DNA of 64,000 nt. Source: Williamsia sp. 1138. GTDB lineage: Bacteria > Actinomycetota > Actinomycetes > Mycobacteriales > Mycobacteriaceae. The number at the start of each line of letters is the position of its first letter. Within the stretch, counting starts at the first letter, position 1. The notes under the pieces were generated by a model, which had not been told where the DNA came from, did not search any database, and was given only the letters and a program-made list of their open reading frames with translations. The DNA lies in the NCBI RefSeq assembly GCF_002095435.2, contig NZ_MJEJ02000050.1, positions 186,001-250,000 on the forward strand, written 5' to 3'. The position numbers and the translations under genes are program-made. Below, piece by piece: positions 1 to 8,561 of this stretch.

Positions 1-652
1 GTTTACGCGACGATTTCGGGATGACCCGCGCGCCGACGACCAGCAGTGCAATGGCGACCGGGCCAGGGAAGATCAGCGTCGCACGCCAGGACAACTCGGT
101 GAGCAACCCGCCGAACACGAGGCCGAGCGAGAATCCGCTGGCACCACAGACGGTGTAGATCGACAGCGCCTTGTTGCGTGCGGGACCCTCCGCGAAGGTC
201 GTGGTGATGATGGAGAGTCCGGCAGGGACGGTGAACGCCGCGGCCACGCCCTTGACGAAACGCAGGGCGATGATCAGGGAGTCGATCTCCGTGGCCGCAC
301 TGACGACCGACGCGATACCGAATACCGCCAATGCGGACAGGAAAACCGTCCGGCGCCCGAGTAGGTCGCTGGCACGGCCGCCGAGCAGCAGCAATCCCCC
401 GTATCCAAGCACGTAGCCGCTGACGATCCACTGCAGCTGGGTCTGGTCCATTCCGAGGTCGCCGCCCATGGACGGCAGTGCGACACCGACCATCGAGACG
501 TCGAGACCGTCGAGGAACAGGGCGCCGGCCAGCACGACGAGCAACAGCCAGATCTTTCCGCTCCACCCGCCTGCCGAGGTGACGTGTTCGGTTTCGGGCA
601 CGGAGTTGGCGGACCCGTCGGGCGGTCGCTTTCGATTCAGATCAACAGTCAT
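1..652 (-). CDS. MFS efflux transporter, DHA2-like, partial
   Basis: The frame opens at ATG 652-650 and stays open to the window edge, so 217 N-terminal residues are visible and the C-terminus lies outside. The first membrane segment is around residues 34-50 (LFLDGLDVSMVGVALP follows). The major facilitator motif A, GGRASDLLGRR, is at about residues 91-101, followed by further hydrophobic segments. The LDxxxVxxALP start and overall spacing fit the 14-TM DHA2 (EmrB/QacA) drug:proton antiporters of the cytoplasmic membrane. It is divergent from a MarR-type regulator gene 85 bp away, the usual arrangement for a locally controlled efflux pump. Substrate cannot be told from the sequence. Confidence 0.85.
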   Translation of the reverse strand, partial: MTVDLNRKRPPDGSANSVPETEHVTSAGGWSGKIWLLLVVLAGALFLDGLDVSMVGVALPSMGGDLGMDQTQLQWIVSGYVLGYGGLLLLGGRASDLLGRRTVFLSALAVFGIASVVSAATEIDSLIIALRFVKGVAAAFTVPAGLSIITTTFAEGPARNKALSIYTVCGASGFSLGLVFGGLLTELSWRATLIFPGPVAIALLVVGARVIPKSSRK

Positions 653-663
653 GGACGGAACTA

Positions 664-735
664 TATGCATACGCATCTAATGTGTCTACATAAAATGCAG
701 ACGACATTAATTCGATTGCATCTGATACGATGCCC
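664..735. promoter_or_regulatory. Divergent promoter/operator region between MFS pump and MarR regulator
   Basis: The 85-bp gap between the two divergent start codons is AT-rich and holds three inverted repeats. ATGC-4-GCAT is at 665-676. TAATGTGTCT (678-687) faces AGACGACATTA (699-709), complementary except for one extra base. GCATC-6-GATGC is at 719-734. MarR-family proteins bind such imperfect palindromes and usually repress both their own gene and the divergent target. The assignment of these repeats as the operator is inference from position and symmetry. Confidence 0.5.
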
Positions 736-737
736 TC

Positions 738-1184
738 ATGTCCGACCCGCAGCGAAGCGACGATGACCTGGCCAAGGCCTGGCATATGCTCTCGGTGCGT
801 TACCACCGCCTCGAGTGCGACCTCGATCGCGCGTTGCAGTCTTCCCACGAGATCTCCAACAGCGAGTTCGAGGTGCTCGAACTCCTGGCCGCTGCCGACA
901 ACGCGAAGATGCGTATGAGCGAGCTCGCCGGACTCGTACACCTGAGCCAGAGCGCACTGTCCCGCCTCGTTGCGGGTCTGGAAAAAGACGGGCTGGTCGA
1001 GCGATCGATGTGTGCCGGAGACCGTCGATCGGTGTTCACCGAACTCACTGCCGAAGGCCGAAACCGTTACGACTCGGCAAAGCCCGTACAGCGCGCGATC
1101 CTGCGCGCAGAGGCCGACGGTTGCACATCGGGATCACTCTGCGGCGCAGCAGAACTGGGCACATCTACCGCCGCCTCGCATTGA
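738..1184 (+). CDS. MarR-family transcriptional regulator
   Basis: A 148-residue protein with a winged-helix core: residues ~45-95 contain the helix-turn-helix (MRMSELAGLVHLSQSALSR) and the wing with the family signature DGLVERSMCAGDRRSVF, where D-RR is the typical MarR wing. ATG 738 is the only sensible start. It most likely represses the divergent MFS transporter gene and itself through the palindromes between them. The C-terminal ~30 residues (from about CTSGSLC onward) are rich in Ser, Gly, Cys and Ala and do not look like the usual MarR dimerisation helix; they may be lineage-specific or the result of a late frameshift. Ligand unknown. Confidence 0.85.
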   Translation: MSDPQRSDDDLAKAWHMLSVRYHRLECDLDRALQSSHEISNSEFEVLELLAAADNAKMRMSELAGLVHLSQSALSRLVAGLEKDGLVERSMCAGDRRSVFTELTAEGRNRYDSAKPVQRAILRAEADGCTSGSLCGAAELGTSTAASH

Positions 1185-1200
1185 GGACGGCCCCACGAGC

Positions 1201-2058
1201 TCAGTCTCGGTGTGCGGAGGCAACCATTGCCAGTCCGGGCAATTCGACACCGGCATCGGTCTCGTAGGGAGCAACAAGCTCCCGGAGCCGTCCGGTCAGC
1301 GACTCTGCCATGTCGGGATTCATCGCTTTCAGCATGGTCGCGAGCGGGCCGGACATCGCCGACACCCGCACCCACCACGATTCGAAGTCAGGGGCGACGA
1401 ACGGGTCGTATACCTCGGTGATGGTGACGTCGAGAAAACCTGCAGCGACGAACAATTCACGCAGCCGGCCCGGATCAGACAGCGAGAACGGCCCCGGCAG
1501 GCCAGGTGGCGGTACCGCGAACCCCAGCTCTGCGCTGACCGCATCGAACAGCACCCCGAGCCACGGGTTCTTGTCGCGCGCACCCCAGACCGCCACCGAC
1601 ACCGGGCCCCGCGGCACGAGGACGCGACGGATCTCGGCGAGCCCGCGCCCCGGATCCACCGCGAACATCAGCCCCTCTCGGCAGAGAACCGCGTCGAACA
1701 CCCCGTCGGGCATCTCGATCTGCTCGATGTCGAGCACCGTCGTCGCGACGTTGCCAACACCCTGTTCCGCGGCGCGCTCGGCGGCCACCGCCACCATGTC
1801 AGGCGCCACATCCGACACAGTCACCATGCTCCCGGGACCGAACCGGCGCGCCGCGGCAAGACCGGTGGCACCGGTTCCGCACGCGAGCTCGAGAATGCGC
1901 CGGCCGGGCTCCGGTCCGATGGCGTCGAGCATCAGGTCCGTGACCCTGGCGCCTCGCTGCTCGATGTGATCGATGTTGGCCGCCCAACCCGACGCCACCG
2001 AGTTCCACACCTCGTGCAGCTGGGTCCTGAGTTGCTGATCGCCTGGTGTGTTCGTCAT
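1201..2058 (-). CDS. Class I SAM-dependent methyltransferase
   Basis: A 285-residue protein with the Rossmann SAM-binding motif I, ILELACGTGATGLAAA, at about residues 53-68 and the downstream acidic and DAVLCREGLMF motifs typical of UbiE/COQ5-like class I methyltransferases. A start further upstream is open, but ATG 2058 is preceded by GGAGGCCGGCG, a good ribosome binding site. It is transcribed in the direction of the tsaD cluster, 79 bp downstream of tsaD, and ends 16 bp from the convergent marR gene. Substrate is unknown; the name should stay general. Confidence 0.85.
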   Translation of the reverse strand: MTNTPGDQQLRTQLHEVWNSVASGWAANIDHIEQRGARVTDLMLDAIGPEPGRRILELACGTGATGLAAARRFGPGSMVTVSDVAPDMVAVAAERAAEQGVGNVATTVLDIEQIEMPDGVFDAVLCREGLMFAVDPGRGLAEIRRVLVPRGPVSVAVWGARDKNPWLGVLFDAVSAELGFAVPPPGLPGPFSLSDPGRLRELFVAAGFLDVTITEVYDPFVAPDFESWWVRVSAMSGPLATMLKAMNPDMAESLTGRLRELVAPYETDAGVELPGLAMVASAHRD

Positions 2059-2137
2059 CGCCGGCCTCCGTGGTCTGCCTCGAGCATGCGCCCACCACAC
2101 CGGCGCTGTCAGGGGTTCACCTAGAACCAACCCGGGG

Positions 2138-3165
<1,028 letters not shown>

Positions 3166-3169
<4 letters not shown>

Positions 3170-3645
3170 GCGAGATGCTCCTTTGCCGCAGCGACTCCGA
3201 CCGCGGGCCGGCGCATCGTGTAGGCGTCGGCGCCGCTGGGCTGGTAATACCTCTTGCGCACGCCGACCTCCTCGAAACCGTTGCGGCGGTACATCTCGAT
3301 CGCCGTCTCGTTGTCCGTGCGGACCTCCAGGAACACCTCCGCGTGATGCCGGTCGGCGACCGCGAGGAGAGCCAGCAGGAGCTCGCGCCCGTGACCGCGT
3401 CCCTGGTAGGTGGGATCGACTGCGATGGTGTGGATTTCGCACTCAGGATGGTCGGTGGGACCCAGGACAGAGATCCCGGCGTATCCGATGAGCGTCTCGC
3501 CGTCCCGAACCGCGAAGTAATGATTGTGCGGTGCAAGCATTTCTGCACGAAACGCTTCGGCGGGCCACGGTGAGTCCCCAGCGAAGAGGATGGCCTCCAG
3601 TGCGGCACAGCGTGCGGAGTCCCGAGGTGCGAGGTCGCTGATCAC
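3166..3645 (-). CDS. rimI: Ribosomal protein/peptide N-alpha-acetyltransferase RimI (GNAT)
   Basis: A 159-residue GNAT acetyltransferase. The acetyl-CoA binding motif A is visible as [20 protein letters not shown] (about residues 74-93), followed by [19 protein letters not shown], a standard RimI segment. It probably acetylates protein N-termini such as S18; in actinobacteria the target range is not settled. It lies between tsaB and tsaD and overlaps both by four bases (ATGA), an arrangement conserved in mycobacteria. Confidence 0.93.
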
Positions 3646-4301
3646 TTCTTACGATCCTTGAGTTCGACGGCGTCGGGACGGCGCAGGTAGAGCGGCGTCA
3701 GCGGTCCCGGGACCACACTGGCGACCAGGTTGGGCAGCGCCACCTGCACCAGCGTGAGTGCCGTGGGCACACTCGCGCTGCGAATCGGGAGATCGAACAG
3801 CGCAGCGTGACCGGGTGAGCCCGCCACGGCATCGATCTTCTCCCCCGCCAGGTGCTCGCCCAATTCCCCAGGTGCCAGCACATCCGGGCCGTGGGTGCGC
3901 ACGCCATCGGTGTACGTGGCCCAGTAGACCTCACGACGTCGTGCGTCGGTCACCACCAGCAGCGAGCGGGTATCGGGTTCCTGCAGGGCGATCGCGTCGA
4001 GGGAACAGACCCCGTGCACCGGGATACCGAGGGCGTCAGCGAACGCCGCGCCCGTCGCCAGTCCGACCCGCAGACCGGTGAACGGCCCCGGACCCTGACC
4101 GACGACCACCGCGTCCAGGTCAGCGCGTGTCACCCCGGCCTCGGTGAGGCACTCCAGAATCCGGGTGGTGAGGATCTCTGCGTGGCCGCGGGTGGTCAGT
4201 TCTCTGCGCTCGGAGCGGACGGCCTGGGCGACATCGTCGGTCACCTCGACAACGCCGGCGACGATTTCCGGGGTTGCGGTGTCAATGGCGAGCACAAGCA
4301 C
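3642..4301 (-). CDS. tsaB: t6A biosynthesis protein TsaB
   Basis: TsaB is the non-catalytic partner of TsaD in t6A synthesis. The protein begins LVLAIDTATPEIVAGVVE, typical of the family, and has VVVGQGPGPFTGLRVGLATG at about residues 67-86, the segment shared with TsaD-like ASKHA folds. I place the start at GTG 4301, giving 219 residues; the frame is open upstream to 4433 but that stretch (many Ser/Thr/Arg) does not resemble the family. A second GTG at 4295 is possible. Its stop overlaps the rimI start (ATGA). Confidence 0.93.
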   Translation of the reverse strand: MLVLAIDTATPEIVAGVVEVTDDVAQAVRSERRELTTRGHAEILTTRILECLTEAGVTRADLDAVVVGQGPGPFTGLRVGLATGAAFADALGIPVHGVCSLDAIALQEPDTRSLLVVTDARRREVYWATYTDGVRTHGPDVLAPGELGEHLAGEKIDAVAGSPGHAALFDLPIRSASVPTALTLVQVALPNLVASVVPGPLTPLYLRRPDAVELKDRKK

Positions 4302-4380
4302 GGTGAGCCAGCCTACCCGTACCCGATGATGTGCTGTTCTGGCGAACAAAAGCCCAGGTCGAATCCGCCATAACGACCCA

Positions 4381-4848
4381 TCATCGGGGGAGCCAGCCGT
4401 AGTCGACGGAGCGCTCGTCGGTGTCGAGGTCACGGGTCAGCCGGATCAGCAGGTGCCGTCCGGCGAGCCGCTCGGCGACGCCCTCGCCCCATTCGACGAC
4501 GACCACCGAATCGGTGAGGTCGGTGTCGAGGTCGAGTGCGTCGAGTTCATCGAGATCGCCGAGCCGATACGCATCGACGTGGATCATCGCCGGTCGTCCC
4601 GGACCACCGGGACGATGCTCACGCGCGATGATGAACGTGGGCGAGGTGATCCGCCCCTGCACCCCGAGGCCTGCACCGATCCCCCGCGCCATCGCTGTCT
4701 TGCCTGCACCCAGCGGACCGTCCAGGATCACCAGGTCTCCCGCCGCGAGTTCGGTCGCCAGCTCACGACCGAAGGCTTCGGTGTCCTCGACGGTGGGCAG
4801 ATTCCGACGATGAGGCAGCTCCACCTGGCGCTCCGGATCTGAACTCAC
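4381..4848 (-). CDS. tsaE: t6A biosynthesis ATPase TsaE
   Basis: TsaE is the P-loop ATPase that drives the TsaB-TsaD complex. The 155-residue protein has Walker A GPLGAGKTAMARGIG, the following ITSPTFIIAREH switch region, and VVVVEWGEG near the C-terminus, all diagnostic. The start is GTG 4848, overlapping the hydrolase stop (GTGA); the upstream open frame to 4953 lies inside the hydrolase gene. The next gene, tsaB, begins 79 bp downstream. Confidence 0.95.
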   Translation of the reverse strand: MSSDPERQVELPHRRNLPTVEDTEAFGRELATELAAGDLVILDGPLGAGKTAMARGIGAGLGVQGRITSPTFIIAREHRPGGPGRPAMIHVDAYRLGDLDELDALDLDTDLTDSVVVVEWGEGVAERLAGRHLLIRLTRDLDTDERSVDYGWLPR

Positions 4849-5894
4849 TGCCGTGGAACCCGCTGAACCAGAGCGTCGATCGACTCGGTGATCACCGCCG
4901 GATTCTCCAACATCACCATGTGCCCGCAGTCTGCGACCCCGACGAGTTCGCACTTCGGACCCAATTTGTTGTGCAGCTCAACAGAGTTCGGCAAGGGCGT
5001 CACCTTGTCCTCGTACCCGCACGCCACCATGGTGTCGATCCCGGAGAGCACTGCCAGGCCGGCCGTCTCGTCGTGCTCTTCCAGAGCCCGCAGGAAGTTG
5101 ACGACGGTGTCGATGCGGGTGCGCTGGATCACCGATTCGGTGAACTCGGCGACCGCCGGAGAATGAAAGGTCGAGCCGAAACTGCCCGCGGTCAGCACGG
5201 GCGCCATCAGCAGCCTGGTCAGCCCGCGGCCCGCCTCCACCGCCCGGGGCGCTTGCCGCACGGACAGCCGGAAAGCATCGACGAGTGGATTCTGGAGTCC
5301 GCGACCCAGGCCCGCCTCGGCGATACCATGCGCCGCCGATGCGACCAGACCCACGCCGATCACCCTGGAACCGAACAACTCAGGACGTCTGCTCGCCAAG
5401 GCCATGATTGCCATACCGCCCATCGAGTGCCCGACCAGGACGACCGGCCCCACGGGCACCACCGAGCGCAGGACGGCTTCGAGGTCGGCAGCCATCTGCG
5501 TGATGGTGCACGAATTGGGTGAGGCCTGCCCGGACTCACCGTGGCCGCGGTGGTCGAAGAACACCATCCGCACGTCGTCGCCCCACTTGACGGCGAGATC
5601 ACGACGCTGGAAATGCCACGTCGACATCCGCAGGCAGAATCCATGGACGAAGACGACAGTCAACGGCGCATCCGAGGGTCCGACCTCCCGGACGGCCAGT
5701 GGCACACCGTCATCGGCGACGACGATACTCGCGTGGTCGTCGTAGATCAGACCGAAGTCCTCGATGGAGTTCGGATCCACAGATGTGGGTGTGCGACGGG
5801 TGATCGAGCGCACGGCAGCGCCCACCGCCAGGGCGCCCAGAGTCGCGACGCCGGCAGATCCGGCCAGGATCTCGAGCCGTCCAGAACGTTCCAT
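4845..5894 (-). CDS. Alpha/beta hydrolase with N-terminal membrane anchor
   Basis: A 349-residue alpha/beta-hydrolase. Residues ~10-30 form a hydrophobic N-terminal segment (LAGSAGVATLGALAVGAAV), probably a membrane anchor or signal. The catalytic fold shows VVFVHGFCLRMSTW (oxyanion hole), DHRGHGESG, the nucleophile elbow GHSMGG, and a C-terminal CGHMVMLENP with the catalytic His. It sits between alr (no gap; the alr stop is immediately followed by this ATG) and tsaE (four-base overlap). An equivalent hydrolase is found next to alr/tsaE in mycobacteria, as far as I recall. The substrate is unknown; a lipid or ester is plausible. Confidence 0.88.
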   Translation of the reverse strand: MERSGRLEILAGSAGVATLGALAVGAAVRSITRRTPTSVDPNSIEDFGLIYDDHASIVVADDGVPLAVREVGPSDAPLTVVFVHGFCLRMSTWHFQRRDLAVKWGDDVRMVFFDHRGHGESGQASPNSCTITQMAADLEAVLRSVVPVGPVVLVGHSMGGMAIMALASRRPELFGSRVIGVGLVASAAHGIAEAGLGRGLQNPLVDAFRLSVRQAPRAVEAGRGLTRLLMAPVLTAGSFGSTFHSPAVAEFTESVIQRTRIDTVVNFLRALEEHDETAGLAVLSGIDTMVACGYEDKVTPLPNSVELHNKLGPKCELVGVADCGHMVMLENPAVITESIDALVQRVPRQ

Positions 5895-7064
5895 CTATGT
5901 TGCCCCGATGTCGTGGGTGCTGCGTGGTCCGGTGGGTGCGGGTTCACTGCTGTACGTACGGATCGTGCGGCCCCGGATGCCGGACACGATCTCGTAGTCG
6001 ATGGAACCGATGGCTTCGGCCCAGTCCAGCGCGGTGGGTCCACCACCGGCACCCGTCCCGAAAAGGATGGCCCGATCGCCTTCGGCGACACCACCACCAT
6101 CGGGTCCGAGATCGACCACCATCTGGTCCATGCAGACACGGCCGACGCCGGGAAAGCCGCGGCCGTTGATGTGCACCCGGAGTTGGTTCGACACCAGCCG
6201 CGGCACCCCGTCCGCGTAGCCGGCCGGCAGCAACGCGACTGTGGTGTCCCGCGGGGCGACCCACGTGTGACTGTACGAAACCCCTTGTCCCGCCTTGATC
6301 TTCTTCAGTGAAAGGACCTCGGCGGAGAGGGTCATGACCGGCACCAGCCCGAAGTCGCCGCGGTCGGGTGCCGGAGAACGACCGTAGACGGCGATGCCGG
6401 GCCGGACCAGGTCGCGGGCGAGATCGGGTCTCATCAGCGTCGCCGCCGAGTTCGCGATGTGCTGCACCTGCGGACGCGCACCCACCCGAACCAGGTCGGC
6501 CACGGCCTCGTCGAAGCGGCGCGCCTGCAGATCGTTCTCGGGGTGCTGCGGCTCGTCTCCCCGGACCAGATGGGTCATCGCACCACGGAGGACGATCGAC
6601 TGCTCGGCAACGGCTTTCGCCAGCCCGGCGGCGATCTCATCCCATTCCGCAGGCGCGACACCGTTCCGGGCCAGGCCGGTATCGATCTTGAGCGTCACCG
6701 AAGCGCTCCGCCCGACCACGCGGGCCGCGGCGACCACCGCGTCGAGTTGTCTGGGCGAGGAGACACCGATCTGGACGTCGGCGGCGATCGCGCCGGCGAA
6801 ATCGGACCCGCGACTGTGCAACCAGGCCAGGATGGGAGCGTTCACCCCGTCGCGGCGTACTGCCAACGCCTCGTCGATCGTCGCGACGCCGAGTTCGGCC
6901 GCGCCGGCCGCAAGGGCGGCCCGCGCAACCCGCGCGGCGCCGTGCCCGTACCCGTCGGCCTTGACGACCACCATCACCTGCGCGGTCGTGTGCGACTGCA
7001 AGATCTCGATGTTGTGGGCCACCGCGGAGAGATCGATGTGTGCCTCGAGCGCCGGAGAGTTCAT
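5895..7064 (-). CDS. alr: Alanine racemase
   Basis: Alr makes D-alanine for peptidoglycan using PLP. The 389-residue protein shows the PLP-lysine motif VVVKADGYGHGA near residue 34-45, substrate-side Arg/His segments (RGAMTHLVRGDEP) and the catalytic Tyr region AGQGVSYSHTW. The start ATG 7064 overlaps the nnr stop by four bases; the longer open frame upstream lies within nnr and is Arg-rich, so it is rejected. Expressed in the glmS-nnr-alr run, which couples amino-sugar and D-Ala supply for the cell wall. Confidence 0.97.
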   Translation of the reverse strand: MNSPALEAHIDLSAVAHNIEILQSHTTAQVMVVVKADGYGHGAARVARAALAAGAAELGVATIDEALAVRRDGVNAPILAWLHSRGSDFAGAIAADVQIGVSSPRQLDAVVAAARVVGRSASVTLKIDTGLARNGVAPAEWDEIAAGLAKAVAEQSIVLRGAMTHLVRGDEPQHPENDLQARRFDEAVADLVRVGARPQVQHIANSAATLMRPDLARDLVRPGIAVYGRSPAPDRGDFGLVPVMTLSAEVLSLKKIKAGQGVSYSHTWVAPRDTTVALLPAGYADGVPRLVSNQLRVHINGRGFPGVGRVCMDQMVVDLGPDGGGVAEGDRAILFGTGAGGGPTALDWAEAIGSIDYEIVSGIRGRTIRTYSSEPAPTGPRSTHDIGAT

Positions 7065-8545
7065 CGCTGGCCATCTTCCCATCCGGTCAGCGCGGCGTCG
7101 CCACGAGTCCGCTCGGCGAGCAACGCGCGGAGCGTCGGTGATACGGCCCGTACCAGAGCGGAGGCCCCGATCGGCGCAGCCCCGGTATTCGCCGACGTCG
7201 ATCCCGCGGACGCGGTGATCGCGGCACGGGCGTGCACCCGCGCGGCAGCGGCAGCGGCGAGGGGGGCCGCGATACCGGCGGCGAGCAGGCTGCCCGCGAT
7301 GCCCGAGAGCACGTCGCCCGCCCCGGCGCTCGCAGCCCACGACGACCTCGCGTCGTTGACCAGCACCTCGCCGTCCGGGGAGGCGATCACGGTGGCCCGG
7401 CCCTTGAGCAACACCGTCACACCCAATTCGGCGGCGAGTCCGCGCACGGCCCCGATCCGGTCCGCGCCCACCTCGGCGCCGGTGATGCGGGCGAACTCCC
7501 CCGCATGCGGGGTGAGCAGCGTCGGCGCGCTGCGGCCGACGACGAGCTCGCGATGCTGCGCCAGCAACGTCAGGCCATCGGCGTCGATGAGGACCGGCAC
7601 GTCGGTGTCCAACACGTGCCGCAGCCGCCGCAATCCGGTGTCCTCGGTGCCGGCACCAGGTCCGACCACCCAGGCCTGCACCTTGCCCGCATCTTCGGGT
7701 TCTTCGGTCGCGATCACCTCAGGATAGTGCGAAAGGACTTGCGGCCCAGCAGTACCGGCGTATCGGACCATGCCGGATGTAGCCGCGACCGCTGCGCCGC
7801 TACACAACACACCGGCTCCCGGATACCGCGCCGACCCCGCGACGATGCCGACCACACCCTGGCTGTACTTGTCATCCGACGGGCCCGGAACAGGCCACAG
7901 TCCCGCGACCTCTGCGTCGGTCAGCTGCCGGAGCGTGGGCTTGCACGCCTTGATCCCGATGTCGGCCAGCACCGTTCGACCACACTGCGGCGCCGCGAGT
8001 ACATGCGCTATCCGGAATGCCCCGAAGGTGACGGTGACCGCCGCGCGGACGGCGGGGTCGTTGACCTCGCCGGTGTCCGCATCGACCCCGGACGGCAGGT
8101 CCACCGACACGATCGGCACGGTCACAGACTCGACGATGGCTGCCGCCGCGGGTCGCAGGGGCCCTTTCCCACTCAGTCCGACGATTCCGTCGACCACGAG
8201 ATCGATTCCGGCAGAGAATGTCTCGACGACGCGTCCACCGGCGCGCCGGAAGCTCTCCAGTCCGGCGGCATGCGTCCGCTCACCACCGAGCAGAATTGCC
8301 TCGGCCCTCACCCCGCGGCGCCGGAGCAGCGCTGCCGCGTACAACGCATCGCCGCCGTTGTCGCCGGCACCCGCGAGCACACCGACGCAACGACCGTAAC
8401 AACCACCGGTCCGCGAGCGCAGTTCGGCCGCAACGACATCAGCGACGGCATGCGCGGCCCGACCCATCAGTACACCGCGTTCGAGCAGGTCCCCGGTCGC
8501 CTCTTCGGCGGCCCGGATCTGCTCGGCACTGAAGTAACCGATCAT
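7061..8545 (-). CDS. nnr: Bifunctional NAD(P)H-hydrate epimerase/dehydratase
   Basis: Repairs damaged NAD(P)H hydrates. The 494-residue protein is a fusion: residues ~1-215 form the YjeF_N epimerase domain (GVLAGAGDNGGDALYAA, the epimerase nucleotide site), and residues ~220-494 the ADP/ATP-dependent dehydratase domain (TPHAGEFARITG and the signature SAGAGDVLSGIAGSLLA). Start ATG 8545 gives MIGYFSAEQIRAAE, the usual beginning. It lies 16 bp after glmS and overlaps alr by four bases, so all three are probably co-transcribed. Confidence 0.95.
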   Translation of the reverse strand: MIGYFSAEQIRAAEEATGDLLERGVLMGRAAHAVADVVAAELRSRTGGCYGRCVGVLAGAGDNGGDALYAAALLRRRGVRAEAILLGGERTHAAGLESFRRAGGRVVETFSAGIDLVVDGIVGLSGKGPLRPAAAAIVESVTVPIVSVDLPSGVDADTGEVNDPAVRAAVTVTFGAFRIAHVLAAPQCGRTVLADIGIKACKPTLRQLTDAEVAGLWPVPGPSDDKYSQGVVGIVAGSARYPGAGVLCSGAAVAATSGMVRYAGTAGPQVLSHYPEVIATEEPEDAGKVQAWVVGPGAGTEDTGLRRLRHVLDTDVPVLIDADGLTLLAQHRELVVGRSAPTLLTPHAGEFARITGAEVGADRIGAVRGLAAELGVTVLLKGRATVIASPDGEVLVNDARSSWAASAGAGDVLSGIAGSLLAAGIAAPLAAAAAARVHARAAITASAGSTSANTGAAPIGASALVRAVSPTLRALLAERTRGDAALTGWEDGQR

Positions 8546-8561
8546 GGTCTGTGGTCGCGCC

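Noticed and set aside
970-2124. 384-residue open frame on + strand opposite the methyltransferase
   Set aside because: Arg/His/Pro-rich composition typical of antisense frames in GC-rich DNA; the minus-strand methyltransferase has real motifs.
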